Shown: positions 10,558-24,029, numbered from the stretch's first letter. The stretch: DNA of 64,000 bases from Athripsodes cinereus (GCA_947579605.1 OX388321.1:14127614-14191613); one strand, 5' to 3'. Notes: generated from the sequence alone by a model not told the origin. A program made the numbers and translations.

Positions 10558-12832
10558 CTATACTCCAAATTTTACCTATACCGATATGTTAGGTAAATAC
10601 GTAATATGTAGACATCAATTACGTTGATGTGCCTATGTAGACACAAAACACAATATGTATAATTATTTAAGACTCGTTATCATCACGAACTAATTTTCCA
10701 GAAATATAAAAAGTATGTACTCGTATAATTATGTACGAGGTACTTACACTGAATACTTTGTGTAGAACAATAATGCTGAAAGCACTATAATTTTTTATTT
10801 TGAGAATAAATTATAACGAGACAATATTATTTTGCATAATGCAGGAATAATCTTAAAAATGTTGTCAAAACCATTTTTCATATATCTCATCTATTTATAT
10901 ATTTGGGTGCTTAATAATTAATGTTTTATTTCTACATCATTGGCATCAAGTGATTTGATTTTATGCTTTCTATTACTAATTTTACTGTGTGTAATGACAA
11001 ATTTAGTCAATGTTTTCTTTTGTCTAATTTTCATATATGATAAAATTTAAATATATATAAATTAAATTATGTAATGACATCTACAATATTCTTACCCGTT
11101 GATCAGTATTTTATTATGATGAGAATTTGTCCAATTTATTGTTAATCGGTAATCTGTGGGGCATTTATTGGTAAAGTCTTTAGTAGGATATTATAATATA
11201 TTATGTTTTGTATTTCTTATTAGTAAATTACTGTGTCTTGTAAAATGGATTATATAAAATATAATAATGTAATAGTCCAAATCAGTACCAAAAAATATTC
11301 TAATGATACCTACATTTTTTTTCTTTATAAATTTAGAGATTAAAAATACAAAAAGACGTTCGTTGGGTTAGTACAGAACCATTATATTGGGCCTTGTTAT
11401 TCATCCAAACGGAGCCATATTAGAAGGCATCTCCCAGTAGATTTGCAAATCCATATCGCTAACTTATTTGACTTTTCAGGCTGCTGAGAGATGTTTCATT
11501 GTTTGATTTAATAAATAATAAAAAAAATCTAAATTCACCAGAACAAATTACGTACCTACATGAAAAACATAGCATTATACATCACCTTACAAAACAATAA
11601 TTAACAATGCATTTGACAATGATCAAGAAAACTAAAAGACACTTCACTGAAATAAATAACATTCACCAAACCCAATCTTTTTTCCATTTAGTAAAGTTCA
11701 GAAGATAAATACTTACCAACAAAATCATTCAATTTCCGATAGTATCAGCGATGTGTAGGTAATCGAAAGTGTAATATGAAATTAAATATAAAAAAAACTG
11801 TGAGGTGTAGTTATAAACAGAAAACAAAATGTTTTTATTTTAATATTAATATGTAACTAACTATAAAGCGTTTGTGTAAACACACATTTATGTTACGTGT
11901 GGATTATTATTTTTATATTCCCATTTTCCATGATGGCGGAATAAATGTCGGTGCTATTATTCATGGCATTAGGGGTCACACGGTGGCATTAATAATAATA
12001 ATAATTATTATTTTTGTTTCATAGCCGAAAAAATCTGTCGTCAAACAATAAATTTTGTTTGCTGTGTCATGTAATATAAATAAATAATAATAACATGTAC
12101 TTACCTACATCACTGTATGTGTTTGTGTATGTGTATGTAATATAATTCTGTATGTCATAAGAAAACTGCACTAAGTCCTGAAAGTTCATTTTTCAATATA
12201 ATTACATTTGTTTCGTACATGTTTGTCATGTTGTATGTCGCTTACAGATTCAAAGTATTGTTGTTTTCATATATGTATCTTTTTGTAATAAATTGTTGTT
12301 ATGATCGTCGCGAAATTTATGCGAAAAACGAACTTGTATCTCCTTGATGAAATATCATTCTTGTTGGAGATGGTTGTGGGTCATTGATACTACTGCTCTC
12401 ATCATTTCCAAAACTTGAACGATATCATGTTAAAATGGTGTCATTATGATAATCACAAATGTATCGCGTTTTCAGCTTAAGTGAATATGTCATAAAGAAA
12501 AACCATAACGATGACTAAAACACTATGTTCATAAGTCACTTTAGCCTAAATTCGACATAATGTTGTTTCTGTCCGACGTACGAAATAATATTCTATGTGT
12601 TTGTGTAAGTACTATCACCTATATAAAGCTCGAGTATCTAGAATTTATACATAGATATTTACATATTACATATTGTTGTTATTATATTATGTGTGGACAA
12701 ACAACATCAGACTCATTTCACACGACTTTTCACGCCTGAATTTCAAAATTTCAGGTGGTTTCAGATCACTCCAATAACTATTCTATCTTTTTAATTATCT
12801 ATCTACATAATTGTGTATTTATATCAACACTG
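10558..12832. other. AT-rich non-coding stretch
   Basis: No gene or classifiable repeat found. Only microsatellite-like runs are present, for example (TAA)n near 11992-12012. Confidence 0.45.
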
Positions 12833-12960
12833 CATATCCAACAAGTGGGATAGCCAGTAAACCGACTGCGTATAATAAACATGTAAGATATTCACTATAC
12901 ACCTTATTAAGAAAACAATTTTACCAAGACAGAAAATTTTCGCTGAGCCGCTGATTAAAA
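12833..12960 (+). repeat. ~260-bp unclassified repeat, diverged copy
   Basis: It retains 'caagtgggatagccagtaaa' and 'ataataaacatg' from the 5' half of the family, then diverges through 'cgctgag'. Confidence 0.55.
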
Positions 12961-13589
12961 TCTACCTTGCGATGAAATTGTATTTATTTTGCATACACAA
13001 ATCAAAAGTCAGTCTGTTCTGAGACAATATTGGTTCTTCGTTAAATTGGTCACCAAAATTCAGACTATCCTTAATTGAATACCATAGGTTTCTATAGTTC
13101 AAATCAAAGAGACGATCTTGTGGCTACTACTGTATTACATTGGGTGATCACAAGTGTTTATATATTTTTAATTATTTGTTCTTGTACATAACTGATTCAA
13201 TTTTATGGTATTTGTGTTTCAGGTGCTGTATTGAGACTGCGTAGTATGCAGATGTCATCATATTGTGATATAATATATTGTCTGTCTGGTGCTGAAGCCC
13301 GTTGCCTTTGGTGAAGTGGTGATTCTTAGATGTTTGTCTTGGGAATCATTATCTTGAGACGCTGATCCTTACGGGTGGGGGATTTTATAGTTATGTAGAT
13401 GACCATAGTATAGTGCTTCAACATCATATTATAAATCTGAACATTTAATTGTAATAGTTTTAAGCAGTCTTAGTACGTATCTATAAGTTAAAGTAGGAAT
13501 GTATTGTTTTAGTTTTAAGGTATACTGTAAAGCCTTTAGGGACATTAACGGTTGTAATTAACTGTGGGAAGGTTTTGTCGGGGGTAGAC
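12961..13589. other. Non-coding stretch, possibly old retroelement DNA
   Basis: No clear frame. Since the CR1-like piece that follows is 5'-truncated or decayed, part of this stretch could be its unrecognisable upstream portion, but I cannot show this. Confidence 0.3.
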
Positions 13590-13935
13590 CTTCGAGCGTC
13601 TCTGAGGCCTTGTATAGTACATCACCTCTGTCTCGCTGAACTCTGTCCCGTTGACGATACTCTGAGGCGACTACTGCGCTCAGCATCCACCACTGTCAAC
13701 AAACTTGTAGAACCCAACAGGCAAACGATTCGAAGTTCGCAGTGAGGAGCTACAGTGTCGTGGGGTCAACTACCTGGAACAAATTACCAATGGATCTAGA
13801 CTAACCAACCTACTGCCACATTCAGGAGCAATTTGAAAACATTACTGTTCAGGAAAACTCATGCCTCCCCTCGAGATGGTCACGGATCACTTAACGGCGT
13901 TGTATATAAATCGACCATATTGTTATTATTCATAT
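13590..13935 (+). pseudogene. CR1-like LINE, decayed C-terminal fragment
   Basis: The plus strand encodes, with a stop and frame changes, pieces such as 'LRSASTTVNKLVEPNR', 'TFRSNLKTLLFRKTHA' and 'DGHGSLNGVVYKST'. These resemble the end of CR1/Rex-type LINE proteins and match the antisense piece inside the hAT element at 61425-61870 (CSASNAVNKLVEF and NGHGSLNGVMYN). The RT catalytic region is missing, so this is a relic. Confidence 0.65.
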
Positions 13936-14936
13936 GAAATAGTAAGGAATAGAAAAGAAGAATACCACCTTAAGGATACTTCCAGCTCACTCACGTACCT
14001 ATTCGTTTTTCATAAAACATCTATTTGTACGTAAACACTAAAATTTGATTCAATTGTTTTTTTAAAAAAAACATTAATTTGACTTATTTCTATTCATATT
14101 TTAAAAGTTTAATAAATCTCTCAAAAAGTTTGTAATCAAACACTTTTTATTTGATGGCTTATAAAAATCATCCCAAATTCAAAAAAAATGACAATGACAA
14201 AACAACGCGAGAGGTGAGATAAAATAATTTGTATTTGGAAACATCAGTAGGTGGATAGGTGGGTAGGTACTCACCTTCCCTGTCTCTATCTCTCTCTTTC
14301 TCTATCAGATATAATATAGTATAATATAGATAAAGCACCAAATATTTGTACATTAAAGCTACCGCCGTGAATACTTTATGCAGCAATATCGTCCTAGGGA
14401 AGGCCATCACTATATAATATCTACAATGTCCCATAACAACTCCCATTACCTTTTATCGATGTCCATGTTCGAATTCAACGAATATTTTTTTTAAATATAC
14501 ATAACAACACATCTACGTCACATAAACGAGTGTTGCTCGTTTTTATGAATGGGAACATTTATTTCATCTTTTGATTCTGACCGTCATTTCTCATAGAACC
14601 CTCCACAAGATAAATGTATTTTGCAGATTCTTTTTCTTTTTCGTTAAATCCCATCCATATCTTTTAAAACTATTTCACATAAAAAATAATGTATTTAATG
14701 TCCTGAATATTAGAATTATGGTACGAAAAACTATTTATGCATCTATTTTTCACCTACTAATAACCTAAAAGCAATTGTACACAAAACTGAATAAAATTAG
14801 TATGCATTTATCACAAAAACGCGATTTGTACCTAATAGCCCTAGTTGCTTGTCTCTCAACCAACTTATGTTTAATTTGTATTCTATTTTTTCGGTGGTAA
14901 CCTTATGAAAGTTCATTTTTATTAATATTAAAATGA
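13936..14936. other. AT-rich non-coding stretch
   Basis: No gene recognised. It holds a short CT-rich run at 14278-14305. Confidence 0.45.
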
Positions 14937-15144
14937 TAAGAGTTAAACACTGTTACTTTCACTTATATAAATTTTTATTTTGGCAGAGGCCTTTCGGACT
15001 TAGTCCATCGTCAGTGCCGTCAACTTAGAAACTCAAGTGTTTCTAAGAGTTTCTAAGTTGACGGCACTGACGATGGACTAAGTCCGAAAGGCCTCTGCCA
15101 AAATAAAAATTTATATAAGTGAAAGTAACAGTGTTTAACTCTTA
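14937..15144. repeat. 208-bp palindrome with perfect 98-bp arms
   Basis: Bases 14937-15034 and 15047-15144 are exact reverse complements by eye, with a 12-nt loop. The arms include 'ggcagaggcctttcggac' and 'gtcagtgccgtcaac'. Such identity over 98 bp implies recent origin or continuing correction. The right edge touches the A/T-rich tail of a minus-strand LINE tail (15145-15330). No TSD is evident. Confidence 0.9.
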
Positions 15145-15330
15145 TTTTTTTATTTTTTTTTATTTTTATTTTTTCAATCTTGTGTTTAATTTCATTTTAT
15201 TTTTATTCATTCTTTTCTGAATATTGACTACAAATAAATTCATAAAGAAATGCATTCAAATTAAAAACAATCAATACACCTACAGAGGGCGAGTTTATCG
15301 CAAATGCGCGATCTCTCCCAACTCTGCCAA
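15145..15330 (-). mobile_element. LINE/SINE 3' tail, family H
   Basis: On the minus strand the segment reads 'gcgataaactcgccctctgta', then AT-rich sequence, and ends in a (TTTTATTT)n-like tail at 15145-15178. The same arrangement occurs at 41480-41624, 48505-48790 and 59527-59670. A motif of this type (gcgataarnycgccytttgta followed by an (AAAT)n tail) is, to my knowledge, shared by 3' ends of several lepidopteran LINEs. No coding part remains. Confidence 0.6.
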
Positions 15331-17721
15331 ACCAATGAAAAAATACTCGCTGAAAAAAACAAAGATAAAATAAACAAACATATATAAGTATAGAAAGACA
15401 ATAATTATAATTACACTATATTATTGATGACCAAATGCAATGTACATATATGCAACTTATCGGTGCGTATTTATGTATTTATACTTAGTGCTATTTTTAA
15501 TTAACCAAATGATGCCTGTAATATTTAACTGTAGTTCTATTGAATTGTTATTGGTTTTCTGTTATGTTGTGATTTGTTTCATTTTTAATTAAAGTTTATA
15601 CATATTTTGATGTTTAAAGACTGTATAATGTTGTAAATTTGTCATGTATTGTAAAAGGCAAATGCCGTTTATTGTCCAAAGTAAATAAATAGATATAGGA
15701 ATAGAAGTGATGGGCTTCAGATTTCAGAGACTGTGTTTGAGGAAATCGTTTTCTCTTTAACAGTGCGCTTGAAAAATGTCAATCTTTGAGTTCGTCAGTA
15801 TTTTATCTCACTAAAAAATATTTGAATTTAATATTCAGTACGTCATATTATAACTAAACATTTTAAGTTATAACAGAATAATTTTAAATAGTATTTGTCA
15901 AAAACTCCCGACGGTGATGAGATGACCCTCCATTGTCCATATAATAAAAATAATGGAGCTTCGCACAACGTCATGGCAAGAGGTAACTCAATTAGAGCAA
16001 AATCACTAGTGGAGGAAACTCGTTTTATCTCTAAATGAATGAAGTTAAGCAATATTAAAAATATTAAGTTAAAAAATATTAAACCATCGAATGAAAAACC
16101 TCGTGTTCCACCCCTATATACTTGATGGTAGATACTTATTGACATTTTTTCACTCTGTAACAGAAAATGGAGCCAGAGTGTATTTGCGTAAAGCAAATCA
16201 ATATTTTATATATTATGTACCTACCTCTCTACCTTTATAACTATAATAATATACATGTATTCATACTCGACAATCAAAATAATGATTTACTTACATACTA
16301 CACCTTTCACCGAAAGATTTTCAAATCCAATGATTATGATTTTTCCAATATAAAATAGTGTGATTTTAATTATATATGATTACCAAAATGGAACTAATTT
16401 TTGTTTACAAATTCACATATCTACATTATTCTATCTTAAAATAAAATTAAATAAAATAGAACAAAAATATATTTTGCAGAAAGTGAGTTTATTGTTATTT
16501 GTCAAAGATTGTGTCCTACAAATTTACAAAAACAAAACCTGTGAATGTAAAATAAGTAAGGTTTTTTGTTGTTTAATCAATAAATAAATATGTTATATCT
16601 GGTTATATCTAATTTTATATCAAAAAAATCTTTAGTGAAATTAATACGATTTAATTCTATTCTTGAACAAATGCCTATGATTCTTGGTATTGATTAATTC
16701 AAATACCCCTCAATCAAGAATCGTAGATGTAATATATGTAAAATGTATAAAAGTATTATACAAATGTAAAATATAGTAAATTTATACCTACGTTAGGTTG
16801 TGTCCCTATTCTCGGTACTATTTACTCCACACTTTATACCTATAGCCTTCTCAGGCAACCGCCCAAAAGTGGGTGAAATGTAATTTGATGTTGAAAAGGC
16901 GGCGTTATACCTTCATCACACCCTCGCAATGAAAAAAAAATAGCATTAAAAATAACACCATCTATAGACGACACTAACGATTCCCAAATATTTAAATTTA
17001 GAATAATAACTATGTCAATGTTATGACAACGCGGTTAAAACGTGCATAGATAATGTGTGCATAGATAAAGAAGTAATTTATTGACACAGGTAGGTGTCTA
17101 ACCAAAACTTCCAACATAAATTGCTTTTCACGTAAAAAATACTGTTCTTTTTTATTCTGTGTACATTTTTTATTAAATATCGACGAAACACGCTAAATCT
17201 TCTGTAACGTACTTAATAGATTTTTTTAGAAGTTTTCGTCTGTGGGCCAATGGGTTGTGCAGAAAGAGAAAAAATCTAATTACAGAATTACTGTCAAAGA
17301 TAGTTTTGGTAATATTAAATATTATAATTATCTAACTCTCACCTTTAGTAAAACTCCAAGTTGTATTACTCTAACAAAATATATCGCTTTTCCGACATAG
17401 GTGAATATTTGTCAAAAAAGCGTAACTGCAACAGTATGTTCGAAAATCACTCCGACCAGTATTCAACTGACATTCAGACATAATAATTGCAATAAAAACT
17501 ATTTGAATTTGACCATAGATAGATATTATTATAACAATTAATTTCCACGTTTAATATATTATAATGTACATAATATGACAATTGATCTGTATAGTAAATA
17601 CTCGGAAGGTACCTGGTATAATATATAATATTTGTCTATACCATAATAGACATTATAACATATTAGTATACGAATCGAAATTTCGATCATTGAGTAATAG
17701 CTATTGTACATTATTATGATC
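15331..17721. other. AT-rich non-coding stretch
   Basis: A segment at about 15555-15695 ends in 'gccgtttattgtcc' plus (TAAA)n and may be another retroposon tail on the plus strand. No host gene is visible; the frames at 15843-16587 are compositional. Confidence 0.4.
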
Positions 17722-17900
17722 ACACCATACCCCTCAAGTGGAGAAACAAGCAGACTAATCGCATAAAACGAACCTAGATATTGTCTAAACCTAAAAATAA
17801 GACATTCAGGATGGGTGAAATCTCTAATACGTGTTTTTTTGCGAAAAGCTGCCTTTAATAGGACTTTCGAAAACTTACAGAAGAAATAAAATAATATGTC
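17722..17900 (+). repeat. ~260-bp unclassified repeat, diverged copy
   Basis: It contains 'ctcaagtgg', 'gcagactaatcgcata', 'gacattcaggatgggtga' and 'ctttcgaaaacttac', in the family order. Confidence 0.6.
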
Positions 17901-18116
17901 ATATTAACTGTTAGGTATGTTTTATTGATTATGCGACACGATTCCTCATAATGATAATTTTTAAATTAATTAATTTTACTGCCTCAAGACAGACTTAAGT
18001 CTAGCGAGGCAGTATATCCCATTTGTAATAATTATTTTAGGAATATGTGTATTTAAATTTAATATAAATTAATGTTTAGTTAGCTTTGATTGGCACGAAG
18101 AAGACAACATACGTAC

Positions 18117-18180
18117 ATGTTCATTACACGCAGTTGTTCCTTTGGCTACCCCACTTGTGGGAAATGCTGTGATGCGATGG
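18117..18180 (-). repeat. ~260-bp unclassified repeat, fragment
   Basis: The minus-strand hallmark 'ggctaccccacttgtggga' is followed by 'gctgtgatg', the reverse complement of the 5' end of the family. It lies about 220 bp from an inverted partial copy. A small hairpin ('tactgcctc...gaggcagta', 17979-18015) lies between them. Confidence 0.6.
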
Positions 18181-19147
18181 ATTGATAAAAAGTAGATATA
18201 AACATAATTTTATTACCCAGTTATTGTCCAATAATTTAATTATAAATGAAAATACGAGTATTCTGAGAGGGCATTGATTTCCCTCTTATTGTTCATTATT
18301 ATTTTTTTTATACTTTTTATAGCACATTTTACATATAAAAATACATTCATATCATACAATAGGAAGACAGAGAAGTATAATATGTACAGATGATATGATA
18401 GGATGTATGTATACACGTAGGTACCTATATATATTGTAATAATATTATGTGCTCTGTATACAATGTGTAGGTATAGGTACCTACCGTGTACCTAATATGC
18501 TTACATAGTAAACAAATGGGTAGCACATGTTAAATATAAATTCATATTAGTCCTGTAAATACACTTTGCTAATATTTTGCGATTCTATTGTGTCTGGGCT
18601 ACACCTTACGATTTTACCTACAATTAAACGTTTTCAGTTTCGCGTTAACCTCTCGCACTCTATAGAGATACTATAATGAGGTGCAATAAGATTATTTTTT
18701 TTATTTTTTAGTAACAAAAACGACTCAATGTACTAGGGTTTTTTTTGTGATAAATCATTTTTACTTAAAACCAGTTGCATTACCTTCATACAGCACGTAC
18801 AAATAGTATCTACTAAACAATGCATTGCCCGGTTAATCAATTTATATATTTCAAACTTATGATTCTATTGACTTAATTTTTACAAGTTTGTTTGAAAATA
18901 TTTAAAAAAAAAATATTTGCATGAATTTGCCCTATTTTAAAAATGTGGCAGTATCATCCACAAATCAATGTGCCTACATAAATAATTTTCATTTTTATAT
19001 CGACTTCATTCAGATTTCTAAAAATATTAACAAAAAATTACTGATTTCAAAGCAATAGATTTGGAAAAAAGTGTATATTTATGAGTTAAAAAACATGTTA
19101 CTAGCTTTTCTATAAAATACAATTTCAAAATATAATGAGTCATAAAA
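18181..19147. other. AT-rich non-coding stretch
   Basis: Only simple sequence is seen, including GTAGGTACCTA-type motifs around 18415-18490. Confidence 0.45.
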
Positions 19148-19485
19148 ATTTAATATGCTCTGCGTGTCTATCAACTAAAATTCAAAACTTCTTTGACAAT
19201 ACAGATTCTTTGGGCTAGTTACAGATTTTTAATTTAATATGCTCTGCGTGTCTATCAACTAAAATTCAAAACTTCTTTGACAATACAGATTCTTTGGGCT
19301 AGTTACAGATTTTTAATTTAATATGCTCTGCGTGTCTATCAACTAAAATTCAAAACTTCTTTGACAATACAGATTCTTTGGGCTAGTTACAGATTTTTAA
19401 TTTAATATGCTCTGCGTGTCTATCAACTAAAATTCAAAACTTCTTTGAAAATACAGATTCTGTGGGCTAGTTACAGATTTTTAAT
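19148..19485. repeat. Tandem repeat, 84-bp unit x 4
   Basis: The word 'tgctctgcgtg' recurs at 19156, 19240, 19324 and 19408, giving an exact 84-bp period. The first three copies look identical; the last differs at two or three bases ('gaaaatacagattctgtggg'). It is a small recent array with no coding content. Confidence 0.95.
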
Positions 19486-20616
19486 TTTATAATTACGAGT
19501 GCATACACATGTAGCTACTAAACATAGCACTTTCAGATTTAGATATAAATATATCGATGTATGTATGCAATGTTTCATCGTATAAATAGTAACGATGTGT
19601 GTTGCAGTATAGAGTAACTTTAGGTATAAGTTTTCAGTTTGAATATTTACGTTGGTCCACGTGATAGTGTTACGTTTGTGTTGAGGCCTAAGTATATTTA
19701 CCGGCAGTAAATGTTTATCAGATACGTAATACAATGATTTGTTACCAAATAAATCCTCTAGAAGCCTCTACAAATACTCTCCTCTCCCTCGCACGAGCTG
19801 ACTCCCTCTCGCTTCCTCTCACACACTATACACCCTACCTACCAAGAAACAGACCGAACAGAATAACTCTTCCAACTACCTCTCCCGGTCCCTCCCTCTA
19901 TTAAATTAATAGATAGTCTATAAACGATTTTACTCTGCATTGTTTATGAACATAATGTCACACTTGGAAAACTTGCAGGTATCTCGATAAACCATTGTAT
20001 TGATGGAATTCAGAAATATTGAATTAGATTCTAACTTTTTATTACAGAAGTTTTCGAATGGCCAGTAAAAAAATATATTTTAAAAGTTTATCTTGAGCGA
20101 TGAATATGTTTATCACCTATATTTTTTGATACTAAGAGAGCTTTACAATATATTATTATACCCAATACATTAAGTAGGTAATATTTTTTTAACTATGTAT
20201 TATTGTGTACCACAAAGGTTCACATGTTTGGATAGGGCTTTTCAGATACTAACTTATGTAGATACAATATTTTACATTATTATCTTCATTAAAACAAACC
20301 CCATGTAGATAATTGTAGATATAAGGTATTTCGCTTACCTGACTTTACAATCTTACAGTTGGTATAGTTTTATCACATTTTTATAAACAAACAGAAAACA
20401 TATCAGGAGGTCCTGTTTGAATTTCTGTCCTGGATAAACATTTTAAACGGGAAATGCTTTTAACACCCCATGTTTAGTTAGACAGCCCTTAAAAATCAAA
20501 CAAACGCCTTTATAATAAAAAAAAAAGGTTAGATACTTTCAACTCTAGAGGACTATTTCAATTATTTGTAAACAACCAATACATAGAAACATATTAAAGT
20601 AAACAAGACAATGTGA
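19486..20616. other. Non-coding stretch with a pyrimidine-rich tract
   Basis: A C/T-rich tract spans about 19775-19910, with words such as 'ctcctctccctcgc' and 'cccggtccctccctct'. No gene found. Confidence 0.45.
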
Positions 20617-20955
20617 TATCATCATCATTGGCGCTACAACCTTAACCTCCTCAAGAAGTAGCCTCCAAATTTTCCTCTCCATCACATTTGTTACGCCCAT
20701 GGTTCGCAGGTCTCTTTCTATCCCGTCCATCCATCCCAGCTTTGGCCTCCCAACACTTTTGGTGCCATTGGGCTTTCTGAAGAAAATTCTTTATATTATT
20801 ATCTTTCATTCTTTCTATGTGTCCCAGCCATCGAAGCCAACAGATTTTGATGTGCTTGGTGATGTACATATCTTGGTGCAGTTGGTATAGTTCATATTCG
20901 TAACTACGCCATGTTACATTTTCGCACACATACATTAATTTAACCACCCTTCTGA
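20617..20955 (-). pseudogene. RTE-like LINE (family D), C-terminal fragment
   Basis: Two overlapping minus-strand frames carry a LINE C-terminus split by a frameshift: 'SYEYELYQLHQDMYITKHIK' and 'LRWLGHIERMKDNNIKNFL', then in another frame 'MDGIERDLRTMGVTNVMERK' and 'WRLLLEEVKVVAPMM'. The terminal methionines are encoded by an ATG/ATC microsatellite tail at 20619-20630. The layout (RWLGHxxRM followed by a basic stretch and a W-R-x-L-V/L end) is typical of RTE-related LINEs. Only about 110 codons remain. Confidence 0.75.
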
Positions 20956-22954
20956 AATATTGAAAAAAATCTTCAAATCACGTTAGATTACCAAGTCTTC
21001 TCTAATAAATAATTGATTTACATAAGATATAGAATACTAAATATGACTTCTATAGTTTATTGAAGAAATTTCTATGTAAGTACACATGATAATTATATTT
21101 GCAATTCTTCATTTTCATTGGGTATGTAGAAAATAAAACAGCAATTTAATTTTCTGGGTGGGTATGTACGTATTTACGTAAGTATGTATATAAAATTAGT
21201 AAAGTGGCTAGCTGCCTAGCTATAAAATGACAGCAAGCTCCTGTCAATATTACGTGTTCTTTGTTTAAAAATCATCGATAGTGTTTACGAATAAACACAA
21301 TTATTATAAAATCAAATCACGTAATATTGCATGGGTGAATCAAGGCCTGCAAATTACTGTCTGACCGCCATTCCTTTGATGTGACAACTGTAAATATTTA
21401 TATTATAATTATATTGAAGTGTAGCAACACCGAAGCGCTTATGGCAATACTCTATCTACCTACCTACCTATCATATTAAGTAGGTACCTACTACCATTAT
21501 ATGGCTAATGATATTTTTCTTTGTACTACCTATTGGAGTGTTTACCAACATACTGATACCAACATGTGTGCAGAACGATGAATAGACACTCCATCACTAC
21601 ACAATACTATTGCCTACCTAAATCAAAGACGAGATGTAAAGCACATTTCCAACTGAAAAAAGATGGCTATCTTATAATCAAATTAGAAGCTGCGAAAAAT
21701 CTTATATTTTTAAACACTAATGGATGTTTCGTTCCCGTATTAATGTATTATTATTATTAACATAATATTAACCATTTTATTTAACCCGTGCATTTTTTTA
21801 CTTTTTTACTTAATTTTTAATTTAGAGATTGGTGCGTATGTTAGGTATGTGTAGTATAAATCACAGACAGAACAAACATTATAATATAAGTTGTGTGTGG
21901 GTAAGTGGTAGTAGTGGAAACGTAGCGTAGGTATGTAGGTAATATGGTAAGATCTGTAAGGAACAAGAACGGGTAAGTCTCAATGTATTTGTCTATTGTA
22001 TTATCCAAAGGACCCTAAGCTCTTCCAAGATGTATGTACTCTCTTCTCTCTATCTATCTTCCCTCTCTCGCTCCTTGTGCTCTCGTCTCTCCGTCGCACT
22101 CTCTATGCCGTCTCCTCCGTGGTGTTTGCTTTAGAATTATTGTATAGATGAGAAGATGGTAGGTAAGTGAAATGTACCAACATTCAAGATTGTCTTGTAA
22201 CGTCTAAGCAACGTTGCAATTTAGAATTCATTTAGCTAATAATAATATAATATCTCTACAGAAATGAAACATTTAATCAACACTGATGTATCCAACTAGT
22301 GTATTGTATTGCTTAATAATAATATTGTGTAAACCTTGTGGAAGTAACTAATGCACTAAGCAATGTTTTATAATTTAATTACAACAAAGCGACTATTCCA
22401 TTGTAAGAAAAAAATATTTCTCATTCACATTTTTAGCACGAAAAAACCTACCTACTTATAAATGCGTACGATTCTCAAAAAGTGCAATATACCAATCTTA
22501 TTTATTTCCCATATCTTACATACATTATATCTACAAAGTGCGTAGGTAGGTATATGAATAATATCTATTATTTGAATAAATATTACAAAGAACCCTTAAC
22601 TAGCTTCTCAAAATATGAAAACAAACAATGTCTATTATTTAGTCAGATATATGACTTGATAATGATAATAATACATAGAAATAAATTTATTTGTATAATT
22701 TAGTGTTAGGTAGGTAGGTATATATATGTCTTGTGAATGAGACATTTGATATACATAGATAAACAGCAGAGTTACAGTACGTAGATGTATGTATTTATGT
22801 ATATAATATAGCTACGTGGGTACATAGATCTAGAGACTTTAGTCAAATGATCAAAAGACAAAGTCCACAAACAAATCTCAACGATCAGTGTCTATAGCCC
22901 ACGCCACACAATATACACGATACGACTTTTCTTTGGCAAACACCAATATTTGTA
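20956..22954. other. AT-rich non-coding stretch with a pyrimidine-rich tract
   Basis: A C/T-rich run at about 22030-22125 ('cttccctctctcgctcc') resembles that at 19.8 kb. Otherwise there are only short frames without domain features. Confidence 0.45.
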
Positions 22955-23102
22955 GGAGGGAGAGTGGTGTGAGGAAGAAGGGGAGGAGAGTAAAAGAGGA
23001 GGAGGAATCGGGAGATGGGAGTATCGGGGAGTACCAGCTTTTGCTATGCTGTATTATGCCTGACTACAGCCTCGGGAAAGAGAGGGGAACAGGGAGGAAA
23101 TG
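22955..23102. other. Polypurine (G/A-rich) tract
   Basis: The plus strand is strongly purine-biased, with 'gaagaaggggaggagagt' and 'aaagaggaggaggaatcggg'. The tract contains several GGG runs and GAGAG words. It lies in a 71-codon frame, but the low-complexity composition argues against coding. It may form triplex or G-rich structures, or bind a GAGA-type factor; this is inference. Confidence 0.5.
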
Positions 23103-23267
23103 AGACAGTGTAAGCAGACTTAACATATTATTTTACATTCAATTGATATTTTCATTACTATTAATATTAGATTTAGAAACAAAATATTCAGGAATGAGTT
23201 TGCAGTTTACTTTTAAATATTTTTTTGTCGAAAATTAAACTATCACGATCCCATCTATTAATTTCCA

Positions 23268-23345
23268 TACCATCACGGCACACTTTATTAGTGGAATAGC
23301 CAGCGGACCAAAATTCATGACAAATTCGTGATAATTTTAAAGAAA
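23268..23345 (+). repeat. ~260-bp unclassified repeat, 5' fragment
   Basis: It starts with 'taccatcacggcacac' and has 'agtggaatagccagcggacc', the 5' end of the family. Confidence 0.6.
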
Positions 23346-24029
23346 TCTACACACTATGTCGGATATACTATTAAATTTTTTTCCCAATACCAAACATCGC
23401 GAAATGGAAAATTAATGTTTCTTAATTCCAATTTTCCTTAAACTAATTTCGGCTCTGTGTCCTTTGGGGGAGGACAGGAGGGTGCAGATGGGCGTCGAAT
23501 GATTCAGAAACAGGACAGCGAGTTGTGTGAAAGAGAAAGGAATATTCGCTAGTATTTGTGCAGGACAGAAATGGACAACATAGAAGCAGCAACGTTGGGC
23601 CTAATACATACTTAAATACCAACATAGCTGTGATGGGCGGAACTTACATACACCATACAAACCTTAGGGAACTGGTGCTATATCGATTCAGCAGAGCATT
23701 TTTTTTCCTTTGTCAAGCGAAAATGTTATATACTTAATAATAATTTATCAATAAAAACTTTCATGTCCTGGTTCGGATCTGTATTTTCAAATAATTATAT
23801 TATTTGAAAAGTTATGTTGTTAGTGATGGTTGAAACATTCAGCAATGATACTTGGCACCTGAATCGTTATTTCAGTTTAGATGTGCACAATAGTTAGGTA
23901 GGTATCAGATAAATTTATTTATTTATTAACACAGTATATGGCTAAAATATCCTCTAGTAGTCTATCCCCTTCAAGTAACTAACGATACTGCATAGAGAAG
24001 AAGGCATTTTCCCATTTCTTCCCTTCCCT
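23346..24029. other. Non-coding stretch
   Basis: No gene or repeat recognised. A G-rich patch lies at 23463-23500. Confidence 0.4.

Noticed and set aside
19148..19485. CRISPR-like array (also 43021-43260 and 49745-51980)
   Set aside because: The whole unit repeats with no unique spacers, and the sequence is clearly eukaryotic; these are tandem repeats.
22888..23103. 71-codon frame rich in Arg, Lys and Glu as a nuclear protein
   Set aside because: The composition is a direct result of the polypurine tract; low complexity, no start context or homologous frame.
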